DNA of 64,000 bases from Nocardia nova SH22a. Its GTDB lineage: Bacteria > Actinomycetota > Actinomycetes > Mycobacteriales > Mycobacteriaceae. Of this stretch, positions 45,912 to 54,037 are shown piece after piece. Position 1 is the stretch's first letter. Each line of letters starts with the position of its first letter. The notes under the pieces are model-generated. The model searched no databases and was not told the origin of the DNA. It worked only from the letters and a program-made list of their open reading frames with translations. A program made the translations under genes and the position numbers. Where the stretch lies: contig NZ_CP006850.1 of assembly GCF_000523235.1 (NCBI RefSeq), positions 682,001 through 746,000 of the forward strand, given 5' to 3'.

Positions 45912-47060
45912 TCAGATCCCCAGGTCCTTGGCGATGATCGTCTTCATGATCTCGGTGGTGCCGCCGTAGATGCTCTGGATGCGGGCATCCACGAAGGCCC
46001 GCGACACCGCGTATTCGCGCATGTACCCGTACCCGCCGTGCAGTTGCAGACATCGGTCGGCGACCCGCATCTGCAGTTCGGTGGTCCACCATTTCAGCCG
46101 CGCCGCGCGGGCCGCGGTGAGTCCGCCCGCGACATGTTCGGCGAGGCAGTCGTCCAGGAAGGTCCGCGCGATATCCAGTTCGGTGGCCAGCTCCGCGAGC
46201 ACGAACTTGGTGTTCTGGAAATCCGAGATCGGACTGCCGAAAGCCGTTCGCTCCCGGACGTATTCGAGCGTCTGCGCCAGGACACCCTCGGCGGCGGCCA
46301 CCGCGCCGACCGACAGCGACAGCCGTTCCTGCGGCAGATTGCGCACGAGTTGGTAGAAGCCCTCGCCCTCGTCGCCGAGCCGGTCGGCCACCGGGACGCG
46401 CATATCGGTGAAGGTCAGCTCGCTGGTGTCCTGGGCGTGCAGTCCGATCTTCTCCAGATTGCGGCCGCGACCGAAGCCGGGCGTATCGGCTGCGACGACC
46501 AGCAGGGTCAGGCCCTTGTGCGGATCGGGGGAGGTGCGCGCGGCGACGACGAACAGGTCACCGTTCTGGCCGTTGGAGATGAAGGTCTTACTGCCGTTCA
46601 CGATGTAGTGGTCGCCGTCGCGGACCGCGGTGGTGCGAATTCCGCTGAGATCACTGCCCGTTCCCGGTTCGGTCATGGCGATGCCGAGCACCGTCTCACC
46701 GGTGACGACGCCGGGCAGCCACCGGGCCCGCTGCTGGTCGTCGGCCAGGTCGGTGAGATACGGCAGGACCACGTCGTTCTGCAGTGAGAAGGCGATACCC
46801 GCCGCGGCGCACCCGGCCCGGGTGAGTTCCTCGATCACGATGGCGTGATAGCGGAAGTCCTCCACGCCCGGCCCGCCGAACCGTTCGGGGACGGGGAATC
46901 CCAGCAGTCCGAGCTTGCCCGCCTCGGTGAACAGCGAGCGGTCCAGGCAGCCCGCCTGCTCCCAGTTCTCGTGTGCGGGAACGACGGTCTGCTGGACGAA
47001 ATCGTGGACGACCTGCCGGAACTGCCGATGTTCGGAGTCGTATTCCAATCGTGCGTTCAT
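45912..47060 (-). CDS. Acyl-CoA dehydrogenase
   Basis: This 382-aa flavoenzyme has the family signatures IAMTEPGTGSDL (FAD/substrate) and LQLHGGYGYMREY plus IYGGTTEIMKTIIAK at the C-terminus. In the latter, IYEGT is IYGGT, so the catalytic Glu is not at the common site and may be elsewhere, as in long-chain/isovaleryl-type enzymes. ATG 47060 is chosen because the longer frame adds non-conserved residues. It lies 11 nt downstream of a second acyl-CoA dehydrogenase gene in the operon. Confidence 0.9.
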   Translation of the reverse strand: MNARLEYDSEHRQFRQVVHDFVQQTVVPAHENWEQAGCLDRSLFTEAGKLGLLGFPVPERFGGPGVEDFRYHAIVIEELTRAGCAAAGIAFSLQNDVVLPYLTDLADDQQRARWLPGVVTGETVLGIAMTEPGTGSDLSGIRTTAVRDGDHYIVNGSKTFISNGQNGDLFVVAARTSPDPHKGLTLLVVAADTPGFGRGRNLEKIGLHAQDTSELTFTDMRVPVADRLGDEGEGFYQLVRNLPQERLSLSVGAVAAAEGVLAQTLEYVRERTAFGSPISDFQNTKFVLAELATELDIARTFLDDCLAEHVAGGLTAARAARLKWWTTELQMRVADRCLQLHGGYGYMREYAVSRAFVDARIQSIYGGTTEIMKTIIAKDLGI

Positions 47061-47071
47061 GCCGGTACCTC

Positions 47072-48253
47072 TCAGCGGAAGGCGTTCTCGCCGGTGAAGG
47101 CTTGGCCCAGGACGAGCTGATGCATTTCGGGTGTCCCCTCGTAGGTGAGAACCGATTCGAGGTTCACCATGTGCCGGATGATCGGGAACTCGAGCGATAT
47201 CCCATTGCCGCCCAGAATCGTTCGCGCCGTCCGGCAGATCTCGATGGCCTCGCGGGTGTTGTTCAACTTGCCGAAGCTCACCTGCTCCGGCCGCAGCCCG
47301 ACCCCGTCCTTGAGCCGCCCCAGATGAAGCGAAAGCAGTTGGCCCTTGTGCAGTTCCACCGCCATATCGGCGAGTTTGGCCTGGGTGAGCTGGAATCCGG
47401 CGATCGGTCGGCCGAACTGGTTGCGCTGCATCGAATAATCGCGCGCAGCCTCCCACGCCGATCGCGCCGCGCCCATCGACCCCCAGATGATGCCGTAGCG
47501 CGCCTCGGACAAGCTCGACAGCGGAGCCCTGACACCCTTGCCTTCGGGCAGCAGCGCGTCGGCAGGCAGCCGCACCTCGTCGAGTACCAGCTCACTGGTG
47601 ATCGAGGCACGCAGTGACAGCTTGTGTTCGATCGTGTGCGCGCTGAATCCCGTTGTGTCGGTGGGAACTACGAAGCCGCGGATGCCCTCCTCGGTATTGG
47701 CCCACACCACCGCGACATCGGCGATCGAGCCGTTGGTGATCCACATCTTGCGCCCGTCGAGGATCCAGTCGTCGCCGTCGCGGCGGGCGCGGGTCTTCAT
47801 GGCCGCCGGATCGGACCCGACATCCGGTTCGGTGAGCCCGAAGCAGCCGATGATCTCGCCCGCGGCCATCCCGGGCAACCACCGCTGCTTCTGTTCCTCG
47901 GACCCGTTGTTCCAGATGGAGAACATCGCCAGCGAGCCCTGCACGGAGACCAGCGAGCGGATACCGGAGTCACATGCCTCGAGTTCGAGGCAGGCCAGGC
48001 CGTAGTGCACGGCCGAGGAACCGCCGCAGCCGTAGCCCTCCAGATGCATGCCGAGCAGGCCGAGTTTGCCGAACTCCCGCGCCAATTCGCGCGCGGCGGG
48101 CAGATCGCCCGCCTCGAACCAGTCGGCGATGTGCGGGGTGATGTGCTCGGCGCAGAAGCCGCGCACACTGTCACGCACGGCCTTTTCGTCCTCGGAGTAG
48201 AGCGAATCGAGGTTCAGCGGATCGAGCGGATCGAAGGCGGGGCGGGTGCTCAT
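47072..48253 (-). CDS. Acyl-CoA dehydrogenase, glutaryl-CoA-dehydrogenase-like
   Basis: This 393-aa enzyme is closest in pattern to GcdH-type dehydrogenases (DPLNLDSLYSEDEKAVRDSVRGF, CFGLTEPDVGSDP, LTYEGTPEMHQLVLG). The catalytic Glu is present in YEGT. GcdH enzymes desaturate and decarboxylate glutaryl-CoA, but relatives act on ring or branched acyl-CoA. Its start overlaps the stop of the CoA ligase gene by 4 nt (ATGA). Confidence 0.9.
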   Translation of the reverse strand: MSTRPAFDPLDPLNLDSLYSEDEKAVRDSVRGFCAEHITPHIADWFEAGDLPAARELAREFGKLGLLGMHLEGYGCGGSSAVHYGLACLELEACDSGIRSLVSVQGSLAMFSIWNNGSEEQKQRWLPGMAAGEIIGCFGLTEPDVGSDPAAMKTRARRDGDDWILDGRKMWITNGSIADVAVVWANTEEGIRGFVVPTDTTGFSAHTIEHKLSLRASITSELVLDEVRLPADALLPEGKGVRAPLSSLSEARYGIIWGSMGAARSAWEAARDYSMQRNQFGRPIAGFQLTQAKLADMAVELHKGQLLSLHLGRLKDGVGLRPEQVSFGKLNNTREAIEICRTARTILGGNGISLEFPIIRHMVNLESVLTYEGTPEMHQLVLGQAFTGENAFR

Positions 48254-49899
48254 GCGCGTTCCTTGTCGGGGTAGGTGAACAGACCGGCCGCGGCATCGTC
48301 GCGGGCCTGCTCCGTCAGTTTGTAGTGCAGCTTCTTACCGGTGGCCGAGACGGGCAGTGAATCGACGAACCGGTAGGCGCGCGGGCGCTTGAAGGCCGAC
48401 AGCATCGGATGGGTCCGGCAGTGCCGGTCGAGTTCCGCGGCGCTCAGCGGATCCGCCGCCACCACATACGCGACCACCAGCTGACCCCAGCGTTCGTCCG
48501 GAACGCCCACGACCAGCGAATCGTCCACGGCGGGATGTTCGTTGAGCGCCTCCTCGACCTGGACCGGATGCACATTCTCGCCGCCGGAGATCAGCATGTC
48601 GTCCTTGCGGCCGACGATGGTGACGAATTCCTGTTCGTCCCAGGTGGCGAGGTCACCGATATACAACCAGCCGCGATGGAATTTGCGGGCCTCCTGCTCG
48701 GGCGAGTCCACATAGGCGTTCGCCCCCTTGGGTGAGCGGACGATCACCTCGCCGACCTCGGCGCCGTCCTTGGCCACGGTCTCGTCGGGCTCGGCCAGCC
48801 GATCGTCGAAGACCCGCACCACCGCGACATCGTCGTCGATGCACGCCCGTCCGGCGGTTCCGGCCATGGCGGGCAGATCGGTGGGCCGCAGGAAGGTGTT
48901 CCAGAACCCCTCGGTACTGCCGTAGCCGTTGAAGATATTGGGGTTCAACACCTTCTGGTAGCGCAATGCAGCCTCCCGCTCCAGCGGTGCGCCCATCGTC
49001 ACGATGCCGCGCAGACTCGACAGATCCCGGCGCCGGGTCTCCTGGGCGTGGGCCAGCATCGCGAGGTTGGTCGGTGCGCCGATGAGGAAGGTCAGCCCGT
49101 ACCGCTGCACGTGGTCCAGCGTGGCGTCGGCGTCGAAGGCCCGCATCGGCACCAGTGACGAACCCAGATAGAACGTGGGATTCGGTCCGGCGCAATACAA
49201 TCCGCCGCGATGGAACCACGGCGTCATGTTCAGCGTCTTGTCCTCCGGCGACAGCGGGAAATGCATGATGACGTCGTGGGCGCTGAAGATCTCCGCCGTG
49301 CTGTTGAGCGGAACGCCCTTGGGCATCCCGGTCGTGCCGGAGGTGTAGAGGCGCGTGGTCTCGTCCCAGGCGGTGCGGTGCGCGTCCAGTGGCCGGGCGG
49401 TGGTGGCGAGCAGATCGTCGTAGCGGATCGCGCCGGGCAGGGGATCGCCCGGGCCCACCGCCACCAGCACCTCGGGACGGAAATCGCAGCGCTCCAGCGC
49501 ATCTCGCACCATCTCGGTGAGATCGGTGTCGTAGATGTAGATCCGGGGCCGGTTCGCGCCGAGGATGTACGAGGTCTCACCGGCCGCGAGCCGGAAGTTC
49601 ATGGGCGAGCCCACGGTCCCGGCGGCCTGTGTCGCCAGATAGAGGGTGGCGAACTCCACCCCGTTGAACAGCTGATAGGCCACGACCTCACCCGGTCCCG
49701 CGCCCGCGTCGGCCAGTCCGGTGGCGAGCCGGTCGACCAGCGCGCCGAATTCCGCGTAGTCGAGGGTGATTCCGCTGCCGGGGTCCTCGATCGCGGGGCG
49801 GTGGGCGTAGCGGTGGACGTTGCGCCGGAAACCGTTGAGGTAGGTGAAGTCGTGCTCGAAATACTGCCGGTAGGCGTGTGCGTCGTACATGTCGGTCAA
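48250..49899 (-). CDS. Acyl-CoA synthetase (FadD-type)
   Basis: This 549-aa ANL enzyme has RLYTSGTTGMPKGVPL (about 187-202), YGSTEG, GWLYIGDLA and catalytic Lys in SATGKKLHYK. It would activate the operon's substrate acid to its CoA ester. It overlaps both the SDR gene upstream and the dehydrogenase gene downstream by 4 nt, showing tight coupling. Confidence 0.92.
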   Translation of the reverse strand: MTDMYDAHAYRQYFEHDFTYLNGFRRNVHRYAHRPAIEDPGSGITLDYAEFGALVDRLATGLADAGAGPGEVVAYQLFNGVEFATLYLATQAAGTVGSPMNFRLAAGETSYILGANRPRIYIYDTDLTEMVRDALERCDFRPEVLVAVGPGDPLPGAIRYDDLLATTARPLDAHRTAWDETTRLYTSGTTGMPKGVPLNSTAEIFSAHDVIMHFPLSPEDKTLNMTPWFHRGGLYCAGPNPTFYLGSSLVPMRAFDADATLDHVQRYGLTFLIGAPTNLAMLAHAQETRRRDLSSLRGIVTMGAPLEREAALRYQKVLNPNIFNGYGSTEGFWNTFLRPTDLPAMAGTAGRACIDDDVAVVRVFDDRLAEPDETVAKDGAEVGEVIVRSPKGANAYVDSPEQEARKFHRGWLYIGDLATWDEQEFVTIVGRKDDMLISGGENVHPVQVEEALNEHPAVDDSLVVGVPDERWGQLVVAYVVAADPLSAAELDRHCRTHPMLSAFKRPRAYRFVDSLPVSATGKKLHYKLTEQARDDAAAGLFTYPDKERA

Positions 49900-50630
49900 C
49901 CGGCCATGGTGAGTCCGCCGCTGACGCTGAGCACCTGACCGGTGATGAACGACGCGTCGGGGGAGGTGAAGAAGAGGACCGGGGCGGCCACCTCTTCGGG
50001 CCGGGCCAGCCGGCGGAACGGAATCGCCTTGATCAGTGCCTCTTTCAGGCCCTCGGCCTGCGCCTGGAACAGCGGCGTGTCGGTCGGCCCGGGGCAGACG
50101 CAGTTGACCGTGATCGAATACCGGGCCATCTCGCGGGCCAGCGATTTGGTGAGCGCGATGACACCGCCCTTGGCCCCGGCGTAGATGGTCTCCCCGGCAC
50201 TGCCGACCCGCCCGGCGTCACTGGCGAGGTTGACGACCCGCCCGCCACCGGCCTCGACCATCCCCGGCAGGAATGCGCTGCACATGTGCACCGGGCCGAG
50301 GTAGTTGATCCCCACCACCTTCTGCGCGAATTCCGGTGTGGCATTGAGGAATTTGTCGGTGCGATCCCATCCGGCGGCATTGACCAGGACGTTCGGCACA
50401 CCGACCTCGGCATGTACCTGATCGCGCAGGGCCTGCACCTGTTCGGCGTCGGCGATGTCCACCTTCATGGCGAAGATGCGATCGGACCGCTGTTCGGCCG
50501 TGCGCTTCGCGGAATCCAGATCGAGGTCCGCGGCCACCACGGTGGCCCCGTTCGCGGCCAGGGCCAGTGTGATGGCGCGTCCGATACCCGATCCGGCTCC
50601 GGTGACCACGGCAATGATCTTGTCGCTCAT
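49896..50630 (-). CDS. SDR oxidoreductase (3-hydroxyacyl-CoA / BadH-like)
   Basis: This 244-aa classical SDR has the cofactor motif TGAGSGIG (10-17), NAAG, and the YxxxK pair in YAGAKGG with Ser upstream (NLASDAG). It resembles FabG and 2-hydroxycyclohexanecarboxyl-CoA dehydrogenase (BadH). In the operon it would oxidise the hydroxyacyl-CoA made by a hydratase. ATG 50630 is chosen; it lies 13 nt after the hydratase gene. Confidence 0.88.
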   Translation of the reverse strand: MSDKIIAVVTGAGSGIGRAITLALAANGATVVAADLDLDSAKRTAEQRSDRIFAMKVDIADAEQVQALRDQVHAEVGVPNVLVNAAGWDRTDKFLNATPEFAQKVVGINYLGPVHMCSAFLPGMVEAGGGRVVNLASDAGRVGSAGETIYAGAKGGVIALTKSLAREMARYSITVNCVCPGPTDTPLFQAQAEGLKEALIKAIPFRRLARPEEVAAPVLFFTSPDASFITGQVLSVSGGLTMAG

Positions 50631-50643
50631 GATGTTTCGATCC

Positions 50644-51453
50644 TCAGTTGACGGCGGCGCGGGCGGAGGGGAAGTCGGGCGCGCGCTTCTCGCGCAGCGC
50701 GGTGTAGCCCTCGGTGACATCGGGGCCCATGAAGCAGAGCATCTCGTAGGCGGCGGACTGGTCGAAGATCGGACCAGCCTGCTTCAGCCAGTTGTTGAGC
50801 GCCTTCTTGGTCCACCGGATCGCCAGCTGGGAACCGACGGCGAGCTTGGCGGCCACCGCGAGCGCGTCGTCGAGCACCTGCTCGCGCGGGACCGCGCTGG
50901 TGACCATGCCGATCCGCTCGGCCTCGGCGCCCCCGACCATCTCGCCGGTGAGCAGGTAGTACTTGGCCTTGGCCATACCCGAGAGCAGCGGCCACAGGAT
51001 CGCGGCGTGATCACCGGCGGCGACACCGAGTTTGACGTGTCCGTCGCCCAGTTTGGCGTCCTGCGCGCAGATCGAGATGTCCGACAGCAGGGCCACGACG
51101 AGACCGGCGCCCACCGCGACCCCGTTGATCGCGGCCACGACCGGCTTCTCGCAATTGATCATGTTGTAGACCAGATCGCTCATCTCCTGGAGCATGTTCG
51201 CGACCCGCTCGTGGTCACCGGCCATCCGCTCGACCATCGCCAGATCCCCGCCGGCCGAGAACGCCTTGCCCGCACCCGTGATCACCGCGACCCGGGTCTC
51301 CGGATCGGCCGACACATCCGACCAGACCCGGGCCAGTTCGGCGTGCATCTGCTCGTCGGCCGCGTTGTATTTCTCCGGCCGGTCGATGGTGATGAGCAGG
51401 ACGCCGTCCTCCAGACGTTTGAAGGTCAGCTGCTCGTAGGTCGAGAAATCCAT
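50644..51453 (-). CDS. Enoyl-CoA hydratase/isomerase, first gene of operon
   Basis: This 269-aa crotonase-fold protein has oxyanion segments [15 protein letters not shown] (about 65) and [17 protein letters not shown] (about 110). The catalytic Glu of hydratases is replaced around [19 protein letters not shown], so it may be an isomerase, hydrolase or thioesterase variant rather than a hydratase. The start, ATG 51453, lies 44 nt from the candidate operator. Confidence 0.86.
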   Translation of the reverse strand: MDFSTYEQLTFKRLEDGVLLITIDRPEKYNAADEQMHAELARVWSDVSADPETRVAVITGAGKAFSAGGDLAMVERMAGDHERVANMLQEMSDLVYNMINCEKPVVAAINGVAVGAGLVVALLSDISICAQDAKLGDGHVKLGVAAGDHAAILWPLLSGMAKAKYYLLTGEMVGGAEAERIGMVTSAVPREQVLDDALAVAAKLAVGSQLAIRWTKKALNNWLKQAGPIFDQSAAYEMLCFMGPDVTEGYTALREKRAPDFPSARAAVN

Positions 51454-51496
51454 GGCCCGTCCTCGCGAATCGAAGTGAGTGAATGAGAATTTGTTG

Positions 51497-51514
51497 TGAA
51501 TGAACGTACATTCA
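51497..51514. promoter_or_regulatory. Candidate operator TGAATGAACGTACATTCA (regulon site 2)
   Basis: A near-perfect 18-bp palindrome, 44-61 nt upstream of the first gene of the minus-strand catabolic operon. It shares GAATGAACG-N4-TTCA with site 1 (45871-45884) in front of the TetR gene, so the TetR product probably binds both. Confidence 0.6.
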
Positions 51515-51599
51515 ACGCGAAAGTGTGTCAAGGGCCACAGGGGTGCGGGAAATCGCCGGATCGCTGACAGGTCGCCGGGCTGATGCAACGATGAACGGT

Positions 51600-51779
51600 A
51601 TGGGCGATTCCGACGACCGCTGGTACTACTGCCTCAAGCACAACCGTGCCGAGCAGGGCAAACGCTGCTGGTTCGCCGATCGGATGGGGCCGTATCCAGA
51701 TCGGGCCACCGCCGAACGCGCGCTGGACATCGTGCGCGAGCGCAATGCCCGGGAGGACGCGCGTGACGGTAAGGATTGA
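51600..51779 (+). CDS. Small conserved actinobacterial protein
   Basis: This 59-aa protein, WYYCLKHNRAEQGKRCWFADRMGPYP..., matches a small family I have seen next to ppm1 or lnt in mycobacteria and nocardiae. Its two Cys and conserved aromatic residues suggest a compact fold. The function is unknown. ATG 51600 or 51591 could be the start. The next gene, ppm1, lies 117 nt downstream on the same strand. Confidence 0.7.
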   Translation: MGDSDDRWYYCLKHNRAEQGKRCWFADRMGPYPDRATAERALDIVRERNAREDARDGKD

Positions 51780-51896
51780 GGCGCTCCCGGGCTGCTCGTA
51801 GCCACTCAGGGAGGTGGGCTACGGTTCTCCACAGCAGCGTTGTGCCCGTATCCGGAGCGGGCGCGCAGTCAGGTCGATTCGAGCGGAGGGCGACTT

Positions 51897-52616
51897 GTGA
51901 AGGTGACCGTGGTGGTGCCGACCTACAACGAGCGGGAGAACCTGCCGGTGGCGGTGGAGCGTCTCACCGCATTACCGGTCGCCGACCTGCACGTTCTCGT
52001 TGTCGACGACAACTCTCCGGACGGCACCGGTGAGGTCGCCGACAAACTGGCCGCCGAACTCCCGGATGCGGTGCGGGTCCTGCACCGCACCGAGAAGGAC
52101 GGCCTGGGCCGCGCCTACATCGCCGGTATCACCCAGGCGCTCGACGAGGGCGCCGACGTGGTGATCCAGATGGACGCCGATCTGTCCCATCCGGCCGAGG
52201 TGATTCCGGCGATGCTCGAAAAGCTCGAGACCTCCGGCGCCGGTGTGGTGCTGGGCTCGCGCTACGTTCCCGGCGGCTCGACCGCGGCCGAGTGGAAGTG
52301 GTACCGCAAGGCGCTGTCGGCGTGGGCCAATTTCTATGTGAACGCGATCCTGCGTCTGGGCGTCAAGGACGCGACCGCCGGATTCAAGGCGTGGAAGGCC
52401 GATACGCTGCGGGCCATCGACGTGGCCTCGATCCACAGCAACGGCTACTCCTTCCAGGTCGAGATGAACTACCGCACGATCAAGCAGGGCATCTCGATCG
52501 CCGAGGTGCCGATCCGCTTCGAGGAGCGCACCAAGGGCGCGTCGAAGATGAGCCTGAAGGTGCAGCTGGAGTCGGCGCTCATGCCGTGGAAGCTGCTGTT
52601 CGGCCGCAGCGTCTAG
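51897..52616 (+). CDS. ppm1: Polyprenol-monophosphomannose synthase
   Basis: This 239-aa GT2 glycosyltransferase (GT-A fold) transfers mannose from GDP-mannose to polyprenyl phosphate, supplying the donor for lipomannan, lipoarabinomannan and protein mannosylation. Motifs are VVVPTYNERENLP, VDDNSPDGTG, the metal-binding QMDADLSHP, and GSRYVPGGST. GTG 51897 follows GGAGGG. There is no fused Lnt acyltransferase domain, unlike the single Ppm1 polypeptide of M. tuberculosis. Confidence 0.95.
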   Translation: MKVTVVVPTYNERENLPVAVERLTALPVADLHVLVVDDNSPDGTGEVADKLAAELPDAVRVLHRTEKDGLGRAYIAGITQALDEGADVVIQMDADLSHPAEVIPAMLEKLETSGAGVVLGSRYVPGGSTAAEWKWYRKALSAWANFYVNAILRLGVKDATAGFKAWKADTLRAIDVASIHSNGYSFQVEMNYRTIKQGISIAEVPIRFEERTKGASKMSLKVQLESALMPWKLLFGRSV

Positions 52617-54037
52617 TCCGGCCAGTCGCGCAGTGTGTCGATGAACAGCTGACGCACGCCCGCGATCTCGCTCTCCATATCGCTCGGATCCCAGCCGCTC
52701 ACATCGATCGGCGGTAGCACCGCCACATCGACCGTGCCCCTGCGCACGATTGCCGAATTCCGCCAGGCGATCTCGCCCGCATTGCGGATCACGATCGGAA
52801 TGACCGGAACTCCGGCCGCGATCGCGATGTGGAAGGCGCCCTTCTTGAAGGGGCCGATCCGCGGTGTCAGTGACCGGGTGCCCTCCGGCGCCACCACGAT
52901 CGACAGACCACCGCGCAGCGTCTCGACGACCGGTTCCAGCGCCGCCTTCGCACTCGTCGTGTCGGAACGGTCGATGAAGGTCGCCTCCGCGAACCGCAGC
53001 AGCGGGCCGAAGACGGGATTGGCGGTGACCTCCTTCTTCACGATCGCGGTGAATCCGGAGCGCAGCACCTGCGCCAGCACCACCATGTCGAACTGACTCT
53101 GATGGTTGAACAGGAACACCGCGGGCCGCGGCCGCCGTGCGTATTCGCCGCCGGTCACCCGGATGCGCACGCCGGTGGTGCGCAGGGTGGCGTCGGCGGC
53201 GGTGGCGATCATGGCGTCGGCCATGCTGCGATGGTCGCGGGTGGCCGCGCGGGAGGCGACGCCGAAGGCCGCGCCGCTGAGCAGTCCCGCGAAACCCACC
53301 GCGGTGCGGGCGTAATCGGCGGCTCCGGCCGACTCGCGCGGCTGGAAGGTCAGCGTCGGCCACTCCCGTTCCCGCGCGGTGAGCGCCATGCGCGGGCCCG
53401 GATTGACCGCGACCGGATGCCCGGCCGACTCCAGTAGCGGGATGTCGGGCGCGGCGTCGGCATAGGCGTAACTGCCGGCCGGATCGATATCGTGTGCCTG
53501 CGCGAAGCGCCGGAACGCCGCCGCTTTCTCGTTGCGCCACAGCGGTTTTCCCTCGGTGAAACCGGTGAGGACGCCGTCGGATACCGCCATCTCGGTGCAC
53601 AGCACGTGATCGATGCCGAGTTCCCGGGCCGTGGGCCGCACCTGGAACCGGGTGAGGCTGCTCGCCAGCACCACGGTGTGCCCGGCGTCCCGATGCTCCC
53701 GGATCAGTTGCCACGCTTCGGGATACACATGACCGTGGACGGCGCTTCGGAACAACTGTTCGCCGAGTGCGGTGAGTTCCTCGGGGGTGTGCCCGGCCCA
53801 CACATGGGTGGTGCGCTGCAGGAATCGCTCGTATTCACCCTCGGTGCGGGAACCGCGGATGCTGGTCAGCAGGGTGTCGGCCAGGGCGCTCCCGGAATCG
53901 CGATGCCGCAGCAACCGCAGCGGTGCGGGGGCCGGGGTGAATCCGGCCACCACCGTTCCGCCGAAATCGAATACGGCGGCCACCCCGGGACCCTGCGGGC
54001 CGGTCCGGACGGCCGCGATCGCCTCGGTGAGATTCAC
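52613..54037 (-). CDS. HAD-like / PlsC acyltransferase fusion
   Basis: This 474-aa protein has an N-terminal HAD-IB phosphatase-like domain (about 20-225) and a C-terminal 1-acylglycerol-3-phosphate acyltransferase (about 265-470). The latter has NHQSQFD and the substrate motif PEGTRS. The HAD nucleophile motif reads FDFGGT: the first Asp is kept, but the second Asp of DxD is Gly, while the later motifs (LASSLT, Lys, YADAAPD) remain. Phosphatase activity may therefore be impaired. The start GTG 54037 overlaps the plsB stop (GTGA). It acts in phospholipid/triacylglycerol synthesis at the membrane. Confidence 0.87.
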   Translation of the reverse strand: MNLTEAIAAVRTGPQGPGVAAVFDFGGTVVAGFTPAPAPLRLLRHRDSGSALADTLLTSIRGSRTEGEYERFLQRTTHVWAGHTPEELTALGEQLFRSAVHGHVYPEAWQLIREHRDAGHTVVLASSLTRFQVRPTARELGIDHVLCTEMAVSDGVLTGFTEGKPLWRNEKAAAFRRFAQAHDIDPAGSYAYADAAPDIPLLESAGHPVAVNPGPRMALTAREREWPTLTFQPRESAGAADYARTAVGFAGLLSGAAFGVASRAATRDHRSMADAMIATAADATLRTTGVRIRVTGGEYARRPRPAVFLFNHQSQFDMVVLAQVLRSGFTAIVKKEVTANPVFGPLLRFAEATFIDRSDTTSAKAALEPVVETLRGGLSIVVAPEGTRSLTPRIGPFKKGAFHIAIAAGVPVIPIVIRNAGEIAWRNSAIVRRGTVDVAVLPPIDVSGWDPSDMESEIAGVRQLFIDTLRDWPD

